Shown piece by piece: positions 47,523 to 61,000 of a DNA stretch of 64,000 bases (position 1 is its first letter; each line of letters starts with the position of its first letter). Made by a program: the position numbers and the translations under genes. Source of the stretch: Anaeramoeba flamelloides (taxonomy: Eukaryota > Metamonada > Anaeramoebidae); assembly GCA_027625915.1 (NCBI GenBank), contig JANTQA010000023.1:21266001-21330000 (forward strand), read 5' to 3'. The notes beneath the pieces are model-generated. The model had not been told where the DNA came from. It worked only from the letters and a program-made list of their open reading frames with translations, and ran no database searches.

Positions 47523-48363
47523 TTCTCTTGTTTTATTGAAAACAGAAATGAGTTAAAAAATGAGTTATTTAAATTTTTTTTTTTCAATTCTGAAGAAACA
47601 AAATTTAGCCTAGGAATTTGTGAGAAATTTTCTTCAAAACAATTCAAAATGTTGTAAAAATATCAAAGATTTTCTTTTTTTTTTAAATCTTTGTCTATTA
47701 ATTCGAAAACAATATTTTTTCAGAAAAGTGAAAATGTTTTGAAACAAGAAACCAAAAAATTTTTGTTTTATGTAGGTGGTTATTGAAGTTGATTTTTATT
47801 GAAACTTTCGACTGAAATCGATCTAAATTTTTAATTATGATAACTTCCAAAAGGGATGAATTATTCTTGAAAAACGAAATGTAGCTGTATGTCTCAAAAA
47901 TGTTTGTTGTTAAAAATATACAGTATTTATTAATTATTTTTATTTGGAGAATAAATGGGAAAAAATTTTCACTTCATTTTATTATTTCTTATTTTTCTAC
48001 TTTTCCAAAAATACATTTACTTTTGAAGTAGATGGGTGTAATTTGTGTTCTTTGTTTATTTGATTTTTTCTTTTTTGTTCTTTATAAAACTGATATACTT
48101 TGTGTGAACAAAGAAATCTCAACCAAAATCAGGTTGCTGTATTTAAGAATCAAGAAGTGAAATTTTTTTTCCATTTTTGCAATAAATACCAACAATAAAA
48201 TGATTTTTTGAAATATCAAAAGATTTAGGAACTTGTACTTTCTTATCTTTAATATTACCTCTTCGGTAAAAAATGAGAAATTGATCAAAAATCATTGTGT
48301 TTAATAATAATTATGCCTGAATTAATTTAAATAAAATTAGATTTGATTTACTGAACTAAAATG

Positions 48364-48831
48364 GTGTAAATAACCCATGTTTTTGATTTTAACCCATTAC
48401 CAAAATTTTACTCATGCAAAAAATATTGGATGATTGTAGAAATAAAAGAAACAAATCAATGGGATGACAAGAGTATATAAACCAGAAATAGGGTTCTTTA
48501 AATAAATTTTAAAAAAGAATTATGAAGATATGGAAAGATTAAAATGTAATTTTTTGACAAAATAATGAGAAAAATTTCAATTTTTAAATTTTTATAAAAA
48601 AAATCATTTAATCTCACAAATTTAGTAAATCTGATGAGATTTTTGAAATAAAAGCATTTAATATTATTGAGCCATTTCGATTAATCAAAGATCTAACCTC
48701 TAAAGTCAATTTAAATTGGAACCAAGAATATACGTGTATCTTCCTATCTTCAAATACCCAAGTCTGAAAAAAAACACAGGAGTTAAATTTTAGTAATGGG
48801 TTAAAGGTTGTCTGAAGGGGTTATTTACACA
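48364..48831. mobile_element. about 470 bp TIR element, TGTAAATAACCC family, uninterrupted copy
   Basis: Left GTGTAAATAACCC... AACCCATTACCAAAATTTTA and right TTTTAGTAATGGGTT...GGGTTATTTACAC-like ends are inverted. It is the reference copy for the interrupted element at 7893-8965. Confidence 0.65.
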
Positions 48832-49216
48832 TCTGTAGTGAACTAAAAAAAATCTTCAAGAAAATATAATAGCAAATTCAAAAAAATTAATAGATATCTT
48901 CATTTTGAAAAAAGAAGCTAAAGTATGATTACAAGAAACAAACTTACTTTTTAATGCTATTTTCTGAAATAAATTATTGTTTTTTAAAAGATTGATCCCT
49001 TTTCTAATTTTTGAAAAAGTTCAAAATTCAATATATTTCTGTATTAATTAAAAAAAGTATTTGTTTCTTTTGAAGAAGAAAGAAATCTTATTATTTCCAA
49101 AGGGGATGGAAGTTTACGGATATATATTTTAAAAATAAAAACACTATAAATAATTGTAAAAATAAAATATCAAAATTTTCATTCCCTTTCTAAAAACAAA
49201 ATTCAAAAAGTCATTG

Positions 49217-49375
49217 CTGGTATTTGATTTTTCGATATAAAACAATTATACTTCATTTTCAATTTCCTTTTTCAAACATAGCTACAAACTGTAGATACTT
49301 GTTTGAAAACACTATTTAAAAAAGTAATCTAGAAAAGGAAGTGAAAATTCTTTCCTATTTATAATTCAAACATCA
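49217..49375. mobile_element. CTGG-family MITE, diverged copy
   Basis: Starts CTGGTATTTGATTTTTCG and ends TATAATTCAAACATCA; ACTTCATTTTC and GGAAGTGAAAATTC are the inner inverted blocks. Similar to 15031-15193. Confidence 0.5.
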
Positions 49376-51846
49376 ATAAATTCTTTTTGGAATTTTCTTA
49401 AAAATTGAATGTCTATGTGAATTTCATAATAAAAAGATCAAAATTTTCATTAACTTTCCAAAAAAAAGCTCCCAATAATTAAAATAAATTATCACTGTAT
49501 CTAATTCTAAAATGGGGTTAATATTATATAAGCTCATTTTATGGAATGAAAAATTTGAAATTTTACATGATTTATAAAAATACTATTTGGTATGCTGAAC
49601 AAAAATTTTGTTCAATTTATTATACAACAAATAGTAAGTTCCCAAATAGAACAGTATAAAAAATCTACTTTAATTAAAAAGAAATTACAATAATTATTTT
49701 ATACTTTAAAAAATAATATTTTTTGATTTATAGTATATTTCAAGTCAATTTTTTATTTTTATTGAACTCAAAATTACTATAAAAAAATCCAAACAATCTA
49801 ATTAAATAATTCTCCTAACATCCTTTATTAAAACCTGAAAAATTCAACTTATAATCTAAAGAAATACTTTTCAATTTGATTATTTATGACCAATAATGAA
49901 TATCCCAATATTAATCGGTCTCAGTGTGTTTATACTAACAACATGAAGCTTAAATGTATCAATTGGTTTTGCAATTATTTTCAATTTTTTAGAGATTTTC
50001 AAATAAATAAAACGAATTCAAATTAATCATTTTAATAAAAAAAAAAAAATAAATATTATCAAATAACCGATTACAAATATTTTCATGTTTGTACTCTGAT
50101 GTTTCAAAGATAATATTACCTAATCTTGGAAATTTCAAGATATTTAATAAATATTTTTGAATAAAATAAATGATCAATTTTTTTTAGAAATCAAAGGGTT
50201 CGATATTTGATTTATTTTTATCTTATTTTTAAAAACAAGATTAAAAGACTAATAATATCTGTTCCTGCAAACTCTCATAAATTACTAAAAGTGGGTTTTC
50301 TGAAAAATAAAAAGTCTTTTGTAAAAATTTCTTTTTCTAATTTGATCGAAAAATCCAAAACAAAAGGATCAGAATTTTTAATGAGGAAATTAAAATTGAA
50401 AAAAATGAATTTTTTTTAAAAATGATAACTCATTTCTTTAAAGTTGATAAATGAAGTTGAGTATAGGGTTTTATTGTATCCTTGTGTATATAATTACTTT
50501 ATTACCTTTGAGGAAAAAAAAAATAAATAAGATTTACTAATCCCTTAAGTAGAAAAACTTCTTTTGAAAATTAAGGACTCAGTTTGAATTTACCAATTAG
50601 CCTGAAAAACTTTTTACATGATACTATTTAAAATACAAAGTAATAATAATTGAAATACTCTCTAATTTAGGTTATATAATCATTATATATTTAAATTTTA
50701 AATTTTAAATGAAAAATAAATATTTAGATTTTTAAAAACAAACATCCTGATTAAGAAACCGTGTAACGAACAAAATAAAATAATGATTTTTTTTGAGCTT
50801 AAACAATTTTGATCATTTCAAACTCCTACAAAAAACAAATTTGTTTTTCCAAAAAAAAACACTTTCTATGATTTTGGACGATTGTATTACTTGGAATTTA
50901 TCCTCTATTTCATAAATCAGAACAATAATAAGAATTGGATTATTTTTTTTTTGTGTATAAATGTTGTTTAATTAACTATTTAGACTTGATAAATCACCGT
51001 TTTAAAATAAGCACTGTCTTGAACTTTTATTGAAGACCCTTAAATTAAATGATCAAAGAAACCAACGATAAATGATAAGGGGGTCTGAATTGGTTTCTTA
51101 AAGTTCTATAAATAAAAAAAAGATATTCTAAAAATTATTCTTCAAATGGGATATCTTCTCCGGGATAGAGATAATTTATTACTGAATCTATATAGCATAA
51201 GTATAAATATGGAATGTTTGAAAAAATAGAGTTTTTAGAATTCGAGATGAATAAAGAGTTCTATACCTATATTCAAATTTGGAAATATTAACTTAAATTT
51301 CCATTTTTTGGGGGGGTAAAAGGGATTTTAAATATTATATTTTTTTTAAATAACAATGATTTCTTTGAAAAATGAATCGATTTTTTACAAAATTCAAAGA
51401 TTTTTTAGTTAAAGGAATGATTTTTTTATAAAAAATGTTATGAGTATATTAAGATAATCAGATATTATATTTAAAATTACCAATTTTTTTTATAAATATA
51501 GGAAATTCTTTATTTATCACTAAAATGGTAAAAAATCTATTTTTTATAACATTCAAATTTACCAAATTCTGAAAAAAAAAAAAAAAATAATAATAATAAT
51601 AATAATTCATAAAATTAATGACTAAATTCTATTCAAAATCTAATATTTACTAGCTTTATTATTATTTTACCCCTTTTTATTTCTTGATTTTCTTTATATT
51701 TTTCTTTCATATGTTCAAAAAGGTTTTTTTTTCTTTCTATTTTTAAAAAGTTACCTGGTGAGTTAAAATATACTTTATATCAGTTAATTGTGCCTCAATT
51801 TTTTTTAAAAATATCAAATATTTTTTATAAATGATCAGTGGAGTTT

Positions 51847-52200
51847 ATTTAAGAAATAAGTAGAGTAATAAATATCAAAGTATAGTTGATATACCCCTGA
51901 AGTTAAATTGGTAAATGAATAGATTTTCTTAATTATTAAAAAAAACTCAAATACCTAATGAGAAAAACAGCAATGTTAATAGAGGTCTTCAATTGAAGAT
52001 CCAAATAAAAATCCAAGAGAAATTAATATAATTCATCTCCTGTCATTTTTTACACTGCCAATAACCTTAGAATAATAGTTTTTTACCAAGCGACTTGATA
52101 TCTTGTAATAAAAAAAAAGTAAAATTTTTCAAAAAAGATTTCTCACTAAATAAAAATGAAATTTGCAATAATTTTTTTTTCACTTATTATGGGGTTAGTG
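51847..52200. mobile_element. diverged AACTCTGTTTCAG-family relative
   Basis: Shares ATAAGTAGAGTAATA, GAGAAAAACAGCAATGTT and CAATAACCTTAGAATAA with the 25177 and 26267 elements but lacks the nested 165 bp MITE. Confidence 0.55.
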
Positions 52201-52696
52201 TCACCATTTATTTCTCTGTAATCAAAGTGTGTTGTAATTGGGTGTAAATGGTATTTCTCCAAAATCGCTCATCTAGCTCTAAAAAAACTATTATATATCT
52301 TTTTTCAAAAGAAATTATAACATTTTTTACTCAAAATTACAAAAAAAAAAAATTTACATTCTAAAATGTTATATTTAATTACTTTTCCAAATCTAAAAAT
52401 ACAAACCTAAAATAAGAGTATTTCGGTCTATAATGAGTCATCTTCAGAACTTCCAAAAGTAACTATATTTTGAAATTTTTTCATTATAAAGATTTAATCA
52501 ATAATCAACAACATAAAAACACAAATCCAAGTTGTTTCCCTTTTATATAAGGATAATTTCAACATCAATATATTTCCAATATTTCAGAAATAATGATTAA
52601 AAAAAATATATCTGTTGGTTAATAATAAATTATCGAAACAAATTTGAAATTTTTAGCTATTAATCTACATTTCAATACGAATTTAAGAAAGATAAT

Positions 52697-53005
52697 GTGA
52701 AACTTTGGATTCTGGATATTGATAATTCAACCTCTAAATTTAATGAAATGCCTATTTTTTTTGTGAAATTATTGGATTTTTTACTAATACAAGGATCGTT
52801 TTTAATAGATGAGATCAACAATTATAAATACTTGACTAATGGATTTTTAAAGACATTTAAATCATGTCCCACAACTGTAATTTATTCCCAATATCAACAT
52901 ATTTTGATCTTCGGTTTCTACTTGGTAGATGCTAACCCCTTAAGATTTCAAATTTTTTCAGATTTTTTTAAAAAAGGTTCATTTTTCAAAATAAAGAATA
53001 ATTAA
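52697..53005 (+). other. isolated open frame of 102 codons, doubtful
   Basis: Reads KLWILDIDNSTSKFNEMPIF onward with a mixed, non-repetitive composition that looks more protein-like than the surrounding frames. The frame has no ATG at its start and no clear splice acceptor in phase; no family recognised. It may be a decayed gene or transposon fragment. Confidence 0.25.
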
Positions 53006-54539
53006 TGTATGTGTTCAATTTAAAGTACTTTTGGGGCATAGTGCTGAAGATATAATTATGAAAATATTTAAAAAAATCTATACATTACTTTAAAAAAGAA
53101 AAAAAAAATTATTGATTTTGTCGAGATTTAATTTTTTTTTAGAAACAGTGATTATCTGTTTCATAAACTATTTTTCAAAAATTTTGATTCTCTTCAAATT
53201 CTAATCTGGGGTGGAATTTTTGTTCTTTTTATAATAAATTATTTTCTAAACTCTCGATTTTAGATCAGAATTTTTTTGTCTAAATTTTTTAAATTTTTTT
53301 AAAATCTTTTGTTTTTATTTCATTTTTCTTTTCTTTTCCTTCGTTCTTTTTTTAAGAAAGCAAGTACTTCTACCTTTTTGAAAATTTTTAATTGTGTAAA
53401 CTTTGTTGAAACATGATTTTTTGAGTGCCACTAAAAATATTGAAATTTTGAAACCAAAATGCCATTCACTACTCTATTTGAGAAAAGAACACAAAGTAAT
53501 TCAGAGTTGAATCTTTCATTTTTCGATTTTTTTTGATTAAATTTTTGGTTTTATTAAATTTAGTTTTGGATCTAGAAATGTGTTAATAGGAATGAGTAAA
53601 ATTAATCTAAGAAAAAAACAAAAAAAAATAGACACCTGAAAAGGTGTGTATTTAAAACAAATATTAACTTTTAGAAGAACAAATAAGAATGATCACCTTT
53701 TCAAATAAATTTGTTGAAATCAAGAATGAAAAAAAATCAATAAAAGCCTTTTTGAAGGTTTTTTGCTTCATCTTCTTAATTTGGATAAATACAAACAGTT
53801 TATTAACTTGGCTTTGTCACCCTTTTAATATTGATTATTATTTTACAAAACATTTTTTTACAAATTTGCTTTCAAATTCTTTTTTCAAATATTTTTATGA
53901 AAAAAAACCAAAATACATGATACTATTTCAAAAATTGAAATAAAGGGGTTATATTCTTGGAACTAAAAAACAGTTACAAATTATTACACCTAAAATAAAT
54001 AAATAAAAAAAAATTAGAAAAAATTTCAACCAGAATTCAATATTATTTTGAGTTCTAATTTTAATGGAAAATAAATAATTATTTAATCAAATCAATTCTT
54101 CCCCAATAAACCTTTATTTTTGAGGAGTAATTTAATAAATATGCTATTTTCTAAACCCAGTCAAGAATTAGATGAATATGATGAAAACTCAATTTTAAAA
54201 TTCATTTTTAAAAATTCTTTAGAAATATAAAGTATTTGTTATCAAAAATTTTACAAACAAAAGTATTTCCATGAAGAATTAAAAACAAAAACAAATTAAG
54301 GTTAAGTAATTGTGTAAAATTTTATAGATAAGATCAAGAAATAGATGATTTGTATTTATTGTTTCTTGATCAAATTTTTTCATTTTTTTGAATTCCATTT
54401 TTTTGTTGTATGAAAATCTAGTATACTATGGGAATATTCAACTCTAGTATTTATTAAAATATCAAAATATTTAGTTGAAGAAACAATTTGAATCATTCAG
54501 TTTCACATAAATGGTTACACTCAAAATTTGAAAAATGTA

Positions 54540-54760
54540 CTTCCTTCCTAAAGTGCCTAATCTTTATTAAAATTTTTTTACCTAAATTTAATAGAGATTC
54601 TGAAAATTTTTTACCAGTGACTTCGATTTGAAAACCCCTTGTTTATTTTCAATATTAAACTTGTTTCTAAATCAGGATTCCTTATTTAGAAAGTGGACAA
54701 AAAAATAATAATAGAGAATAGTCCCTTAAAAAAGACAATTTGAAAAAAAAAATCTTTTCA
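54540..54760. repeat. repeat matching the flanks of the 625-1146 insertion
   Basis: Contains TAAATTTAATAGAGATT, GTTTATTTTCAATATTAAAC and AGTCCCTTAAA, found at 578-594, about 1168-1190 and 1250-1262, but without the 500 bp element between. Confidence 0.6.
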
Positions 54761-57119
54761 CTCCAAATTAACTTTTCGAAATATGAAACTTTGTAATTTC
54801 TTTTAAAAATTCAGAAAATTGTCAAGCAAAAAATCTTCTTGATTATCCTTTTTCAGTGAACGTTTTTTATCAAGTACCACACTAAACCATTTCGAAAAAT
54901 GTGTTTAACTTTTAAATTTTGAATTTTATTTTTTTTTAATTTTATTTTTCAGCAAATAGTAAGTTAAAAGTGAATTATTACCGGTTTTAACAATTGCTTA
55001 TTCTCCCTTCAGAAGAATATTTTTTTTTTTCACTTCATATTTATTTGAATAATAAATGGGAGATAATAATCAATTCCTTTTCCTTCTCCCTTTTCAATTC
55101 AAGAGTTCCAAAAAATACCAACCTACTTCCACTCTGAAAACTCGATTTGTAAAATAAAAATTAAGAAAAAAAAAGTAAAAAAATTTTTCCTGTTTATTAC
55201 TTGCAAATAAGGATTCTTTTACAAGTACTTGATATTCAATTGGAATAACATTTCTTCAGATTAGTCTGTTTTTTCAATAATGAAATGCTTATCAATTTCG
55301 TTGTGGGCACTTCAAAAATTGATTACAGTTCACTCAATAAAAAAACACCCAACAATCCAAAATACCTGAAGATAGAATAAATTTGTTTGCATACAGTAAG
55401 TGTAAAAGTAAAAACTTGGAAAAGTAAAGTTAAAATTTTACCCATTTATTCTGAAAATAATAGAAAGCAAGACACAATTATTGAAACACAGTTTAATTTG
55501 TTTGTTAAATTTCTTTTTCCATGTCGACTTTCCATTTTTCCTTTTTAAGAAAATAATCTCAAATTTATTTGGGAAATTGTAAATTTATTAATTGTGTTTC
55601 AAGATTTCGTTGTTGGTCTATCTTTTCTTTTCACAGTATTTGTCACTTCATTTCAAAAGTATTCAATTTAATACAAATTATGGCAGACAAAAACTTAAAG
55701 TTAATTCTAAAAATTTGACACAATTATTTATGCACAAATAAAAAGGTAAAAAAAATATTTTCTAATTTTTCTCATACATTGTTTCAAACTTTGCCCAATT
55801 CTATCTGTAGAGTTTTCTTTCTATCATGTGGTAACACACTAGGATTTACAATTTCGAAAGAGGAAGTAAAAGATCATTTTTGAAAAAAATGAAAAAATTT
55901 CAAGTCAAAGATCGAACCACAAAATGCTATGGATTTATCACCTATGTAACCAGTCTCAACAAATGGAAACCCAATTTTCGAAAAAGTGTCTAACCAAGAT
56001 TCAAAAATGAGTGAATTGATTCTTTAATTTAACAAAAACAATATTCTCAAAAGGTTTTGGTTTGGCTATTTTTTGAAGTGTTTTAAAAAGAAAGAGTGAA
56101 TGTTCTTTGAATAATAAATTACAAATTTTTTCACTTGTTTTTCCTAAGTGGTAAAATCTGATTGTACCAATTATCATATTAGTTCAGAGTTCAATAAGGA
56201 GTCTTTATTAAATTTGTAGAAATGGTTATTTTGAATTTGTTTTGTGTTTTTGTCACAAATAAATTAATAAAAAAAGTAGGAATTGCAAGAAAAATTTCCA
56301 CTTTTTAACTGGAAAATCATAATTTTTTTCTTTTACCAAGAATGATATAAAAGAAAGAGGTTTAAAAATCTCTATCTCTCATTATCTGATTGTGCGTTTG
56401 TTCTTTTAAGACTTCACATCATTGGGTGAACTAAGAACCCAAAAATGAAAAGTATTTTGGATTAGAAAAAATAGTATATTAAATGATATTTTCTCACATT
56501 TCTATTGCAAATATGAGTATGGAATTATTTATAGTTCAAAACCTGATACAAATTTTGTGTAATAATTTTGTAGAGCTGTGAGTCCATTCAATTGTTTTTT
56601 CTTATGTATAAGATTACTTGAAAATCAAACAGATTTTTTAAAAATGAAAAATAGAGATTGAGAACTTTCACTTTTTGGAAAAAAAAAGAAAAGAGTTCAA
56701 TAGCGAAAGAAATCTTTTGGGGGTGGTTGAGAATTTTAAAGACAGGTTTGAAAACATTTATTTTTGAGTTATCAAGAGATTTTTCAATAACACTAACCGA
56801 TACTCTCAATTTTTGAATAATTTGTTATTTTTTTTAATTCTTCTTTTTGAAAATAGTTTTGTTATTGGGATTCGAATTTTAGTTGCACCAAGCACCATTA
56901 AAACTTGAATTCTCGATTCTGTGAAAATGTATGACAACAACTTCTATATTTTAACTCTATTTTTTTTTTTTTCTAAAAAAAAAAAAAAAACTTTTCTGGA
57001 TCCTTTTATTTTTAATTTTAAATTATCAACAACAAAAAAGGCGATCAACAAATGAAAGTTTAAAACATTTAGATTTTTCAGAACTCTTCATCAGCGAATT
57101 GAAAAAAGAAGAAGAAGAG

Positions 57120-58057
57120 ATGAGTTTGTGGACCCAAAAAGATGTATTGCACCTTTAATTTTTTTTTAATTTATTCCATTTTCTTTGGGTAGAATCCTTT
57201 TCTTCTTGTTTTCCTAATGAAACATTTTAATTGTTCTTTCTTTTGTCCAACAAAAAACAAATCAAATTAAAGGACGAGTTGCTCAAAGATCTTGTCAAAG
57301 TGGATCACAAAACAAATTGGGAACTAGTCTCACAAAATTTTGAGAATTTTGATTCGACAATGTGTTTAAAAAGATACAGGAAGGTAAGGTGTTGTTTTGA
57401 AAAATTAGAATCTTTTCGAATGAACAGAACACTTTAAATTTTTTTTTTTTTTGATTTGCAAATCTCATATTTTTGATAAACCAACTGTTTAATAGATCCT
57501 GAACATTGAAACAAAAAAAGGGATGTGGACTGACATTGTAAGAAATTCTCTCAAAACAAGCAAATATTTTTCCATTAAATCCAAATAAAGTCCTTTGAAA
57601 AAGCTGTGACAAACAAATTTTTGAAGGTTGGCACAAAATAGAAACCAAACTACCTGTGTGCGTTTTGACAACTCAACACAAAAAAAAACCTTTTTGTCAC
57701 ACTTTTTTCAAAAACGACTTTGATCAAACCATTTTATAAAAGATGAGTTATTAACAGTTTTAAAAAGTATTACTTGTTCAAACTGCTTCAAGGGGCGAAC
57801 CAAACAGTTTGAACAACACTTTTTAAAACTTTTCATACTCATCTTTTTGAAAGCTACACAACAAAAAACTTTTTAAGATAAAAAAAACTAATTCCTTTCC
57901 CAATTAAACTTTTAAATTACAACCGTTATTGTTTTTCTAAATAATAGGAAGACAATCTTCTCATAAAAGCTATCAAATTATTTGGCAATTCAAATTGGGC
58001 ACAGGTTTCTGTTTTTGTTTATGGCCGTAATTCCAAACAATGCCGTGAGAGGTAAAT

Positions 58058-58099
<42 letters not shown>

Positions 58100-61000
58100 T
58101 TGAGGGGGAATATTTAATCCGAAAGAAAAAACATTAATCCCATAGTTGAAATGTTTAGATTTAAAAAACCAATACAAATTAATTTCATCTTTACTCAAGA
58201 TTCGTTTTAATTGTTTTTGTAAATTGGTGCATGATTTTTCCTTTTCAAAACCGAATAAGATTTTTTGAAATACACATACTAAATTTGGTATTACCGATAA
58301 ACTCCAAGCAATTTTCCAATTTTTTCTTGTGTTTGGTTTTTATAGTAGTTCAATAACCCGTGTTTTCTGATCTCTTTTTGTTTTAAAAATTTCTTTGTTT
58401 TGCCAAAATTCAATAATTGAATGTTTTTTTTTTTTTTTTTTTTTTATTGTTAAACACACACGCAAAAATGATTTCTTAATTTTTCATGTTTTTTTTTTTA
58501 ATAAAATTGTGATTTTTTCATTAACTGTGATACTTTCCTGGTATGCCCCCCCCCAATTAGCCAAGAGACTTGGCAATACCTTGATGTTTTAAATGACAAC
58601 AAATTCCATTTAATAAACCATTGGGGTTGTTGGGGTTTGTTTGAATTTGAAAAAAAGTATTTTCGATTTTCTCTTGATTCCTACCCCAAATCAATTCTTT
58701 TCTTTTTTAAAGACAATAGAATGTTACTAAATACATCAAATATATGATCAAGTTTCCAGATCCTTGAAAATGTACCAGAAAAGTATTACTGTTAATGAAA
58801 AAATCACAATTTTATCAAAATAAAAACATGAAAAATTAAGAAATCATTTTTACACATATGAAGTCGTGTTTATTTTTTACAAAGTATTGTAATAATTATA
58901 TATTTTGCGTTTCACAGATCAAAAAACACGAACTTTAAATTGAACCCATATACTATTTGTTGTAAAATAAATGGAACAAAATTTTCATTCAGCTTTCCAA
59001 AATTATAGTTTAAATCATAGTACATTTTAAATTTTTTAATTTCTTAAAAATCAGCTTGAATTATTAATCTACCTTTGAGAATTGAGACCTTTGATGATTT
59101 ATTTTAATTTATTGGGATGTAATTATTTTTGGAAAGTCAAATGAAAATTTTGTTCTTTTTATTTTACAATTAACAGTATTAGTGAATCCTTATTTTGAAA
59201 AATGAACTTTTTTTAAAAAATCTGAAAAAACTTGAAAGCTTAAAAAATAAAAAAAAATTATTTGTACAATTTCCTTTTTTCTTAGTGAGAACTCTTTTTT
59301 TCTTTTAAATTTTCCTTTCAATAAGATAAAACACCCAACAAAATGTAAAATTCAAACATTACCATGTATACACAAATAGGACTTCAAAACCTAAATAAAA
59401 AACCACAATTATTTCAAACCTTCACAAAGTTAAATCTGAAAAAAAAACCAATTATTTCAACAAATTTTCCAAAACAACATTTAAATATTTTGAACAATAC
59501 AAAAACAAAAAAACATGGGTTATCGTACATACTGAACAATCTTCTTGAATAATTTAAAAACCAAATTTATCGAAAAACTTTAGGGATTATGAGATCAAGG
59601 ATTCTAGTTATTGTTAAACTTAATTAAGTGAGACAGCTATTTGAAAAGTTTGCCACTTTATAAAACCTTTCTAGATTTTTGTGTTTTCAAAAAATGAGGA
59701 TTTTTTGTTAATTGGAATTATTTTCAATTATAACGTTTAAAAAAGAGGGAAACATTTTTTAATTACACCTTTTTATTTGATTTCTCACTTTTTTAAAACT
59801 GAAACTAAAAAAAAAAACTTTTAATTAAAGAATTCTTCACACTTTATCTAAACTTTGAATTTTTAAAATGCTTTAATAATGGTGCTTTTTCGAACTTATT
59901 GTTCTCACTTTTTGAAAACAGCCATAATATAATTTTCAAAATTAAAAAAGAATATAAATCAAATTTACTTGCAATTACTGATAAATTCAAATAAAATTAA
60001 AACAATTTTTAGTTCAATTTCCTTTTTTTTTTTTTAAATCTGCTATACTATTTTTCCATAACAGTTCTTAATAAAGATTTTTTTCAAAGAACAATACTTT
60101 TTAGAAAGTTTCTGAACATTTAAATCAAGAAAATACTTTATTCAAAACAATTTAAAAAATAGAAAACGAAGTAAAAATTTTCAATCATTTATTTGAATTC
60201 AACAGCATTTCCAAATTAAAAAAAAATAAAATTGAATGTTTCTTGATACTTTTTTATTTTTTTTTTAAATAAGCTAACATGATCTAATGAACCAATGAAA
60301 CCAAAGAAACCAAAGAAATCAAAGAAATCAAAGAAACCAAAGAAACTAGAAATCAAAAAATTAAATACTATTTTGAATAATATGGGAATCTTTATTCCGA
60401 AAAACAAATAATAGTAATTTTTAAAAAATTAAAAATATTAATAATTAAAAATAAATTTATAAATTCAACATATATTTGAAATACTGATACATTCAAAAAA
60501 AAATGTCACAAAATTGTTTACTTTGATTTCCTTTTTGTAAAATTTGAAAACTACTCATTCCTAACATTTCGTTTGCAAGAAGATTTCCACCATCAACTTA
60601 TTTTTATCGTTTCTTTGAATTTAAGCGACTAAAAAACTTTCTTCTAATTTATCATGAATGAGTAATAAAAAATGAAAAAAGGGAAATTGAACTAAAAAAT
60701 TTGTAAACATATTTTGAATTTATCAGTATTATAAACCATTTTCCATTCAAAGAGACACAGTTGTGATGAGTGGATTACATACGCTTTAAACAGTTTGGAT
60801 GGATATTTGAAGAAAAAAATCAATTTTGAAAATTTCATAATTTTATCACATTTTATCACATTTTTTTTTGTTTTTCGATTTTTTTTGAGACCACTTAATT
60901 GTTTTGTAAATTTTTTTTTATTGCAAGATCCATAGTCACTTGGTTAAAAAAATGTTAAATGTTATTGAATATGTGATAATGATTGTAGAGAAATCCTATT

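Larger units (their letters stand above)
47523..57119. other. gene-free spacer of 9.6 kb
   Basis: Between the divergent coiled-coil and Myb genes, so it should hold both promoters. About 48360-50480 resembles 7890-11620. 51850-52200 is a diverged relative of the 25177 element; 54540-54760 matches the flanks of the 625-1146 insertion. No gene with clear support. Confidence 0.5.

Noticed and set aside
50207-50419. 70-codon Lys-rich frame
   Set aside because: The related sequence near 11330-11590 does not keep it open; most likely chance.
56588-56809. 73-codon minus-strand frame before the Myb gene
   Set aside because: No recognisable domain or splice partner; Phe/Leu-rich as expected by chance.
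58541-58582. C9 run with CCAAGAGACTTGGC hairpin, considered as an RNA gene
   Set aside because: Only a short hairpin inside a Myb intron; no tRNA or snRNA features.
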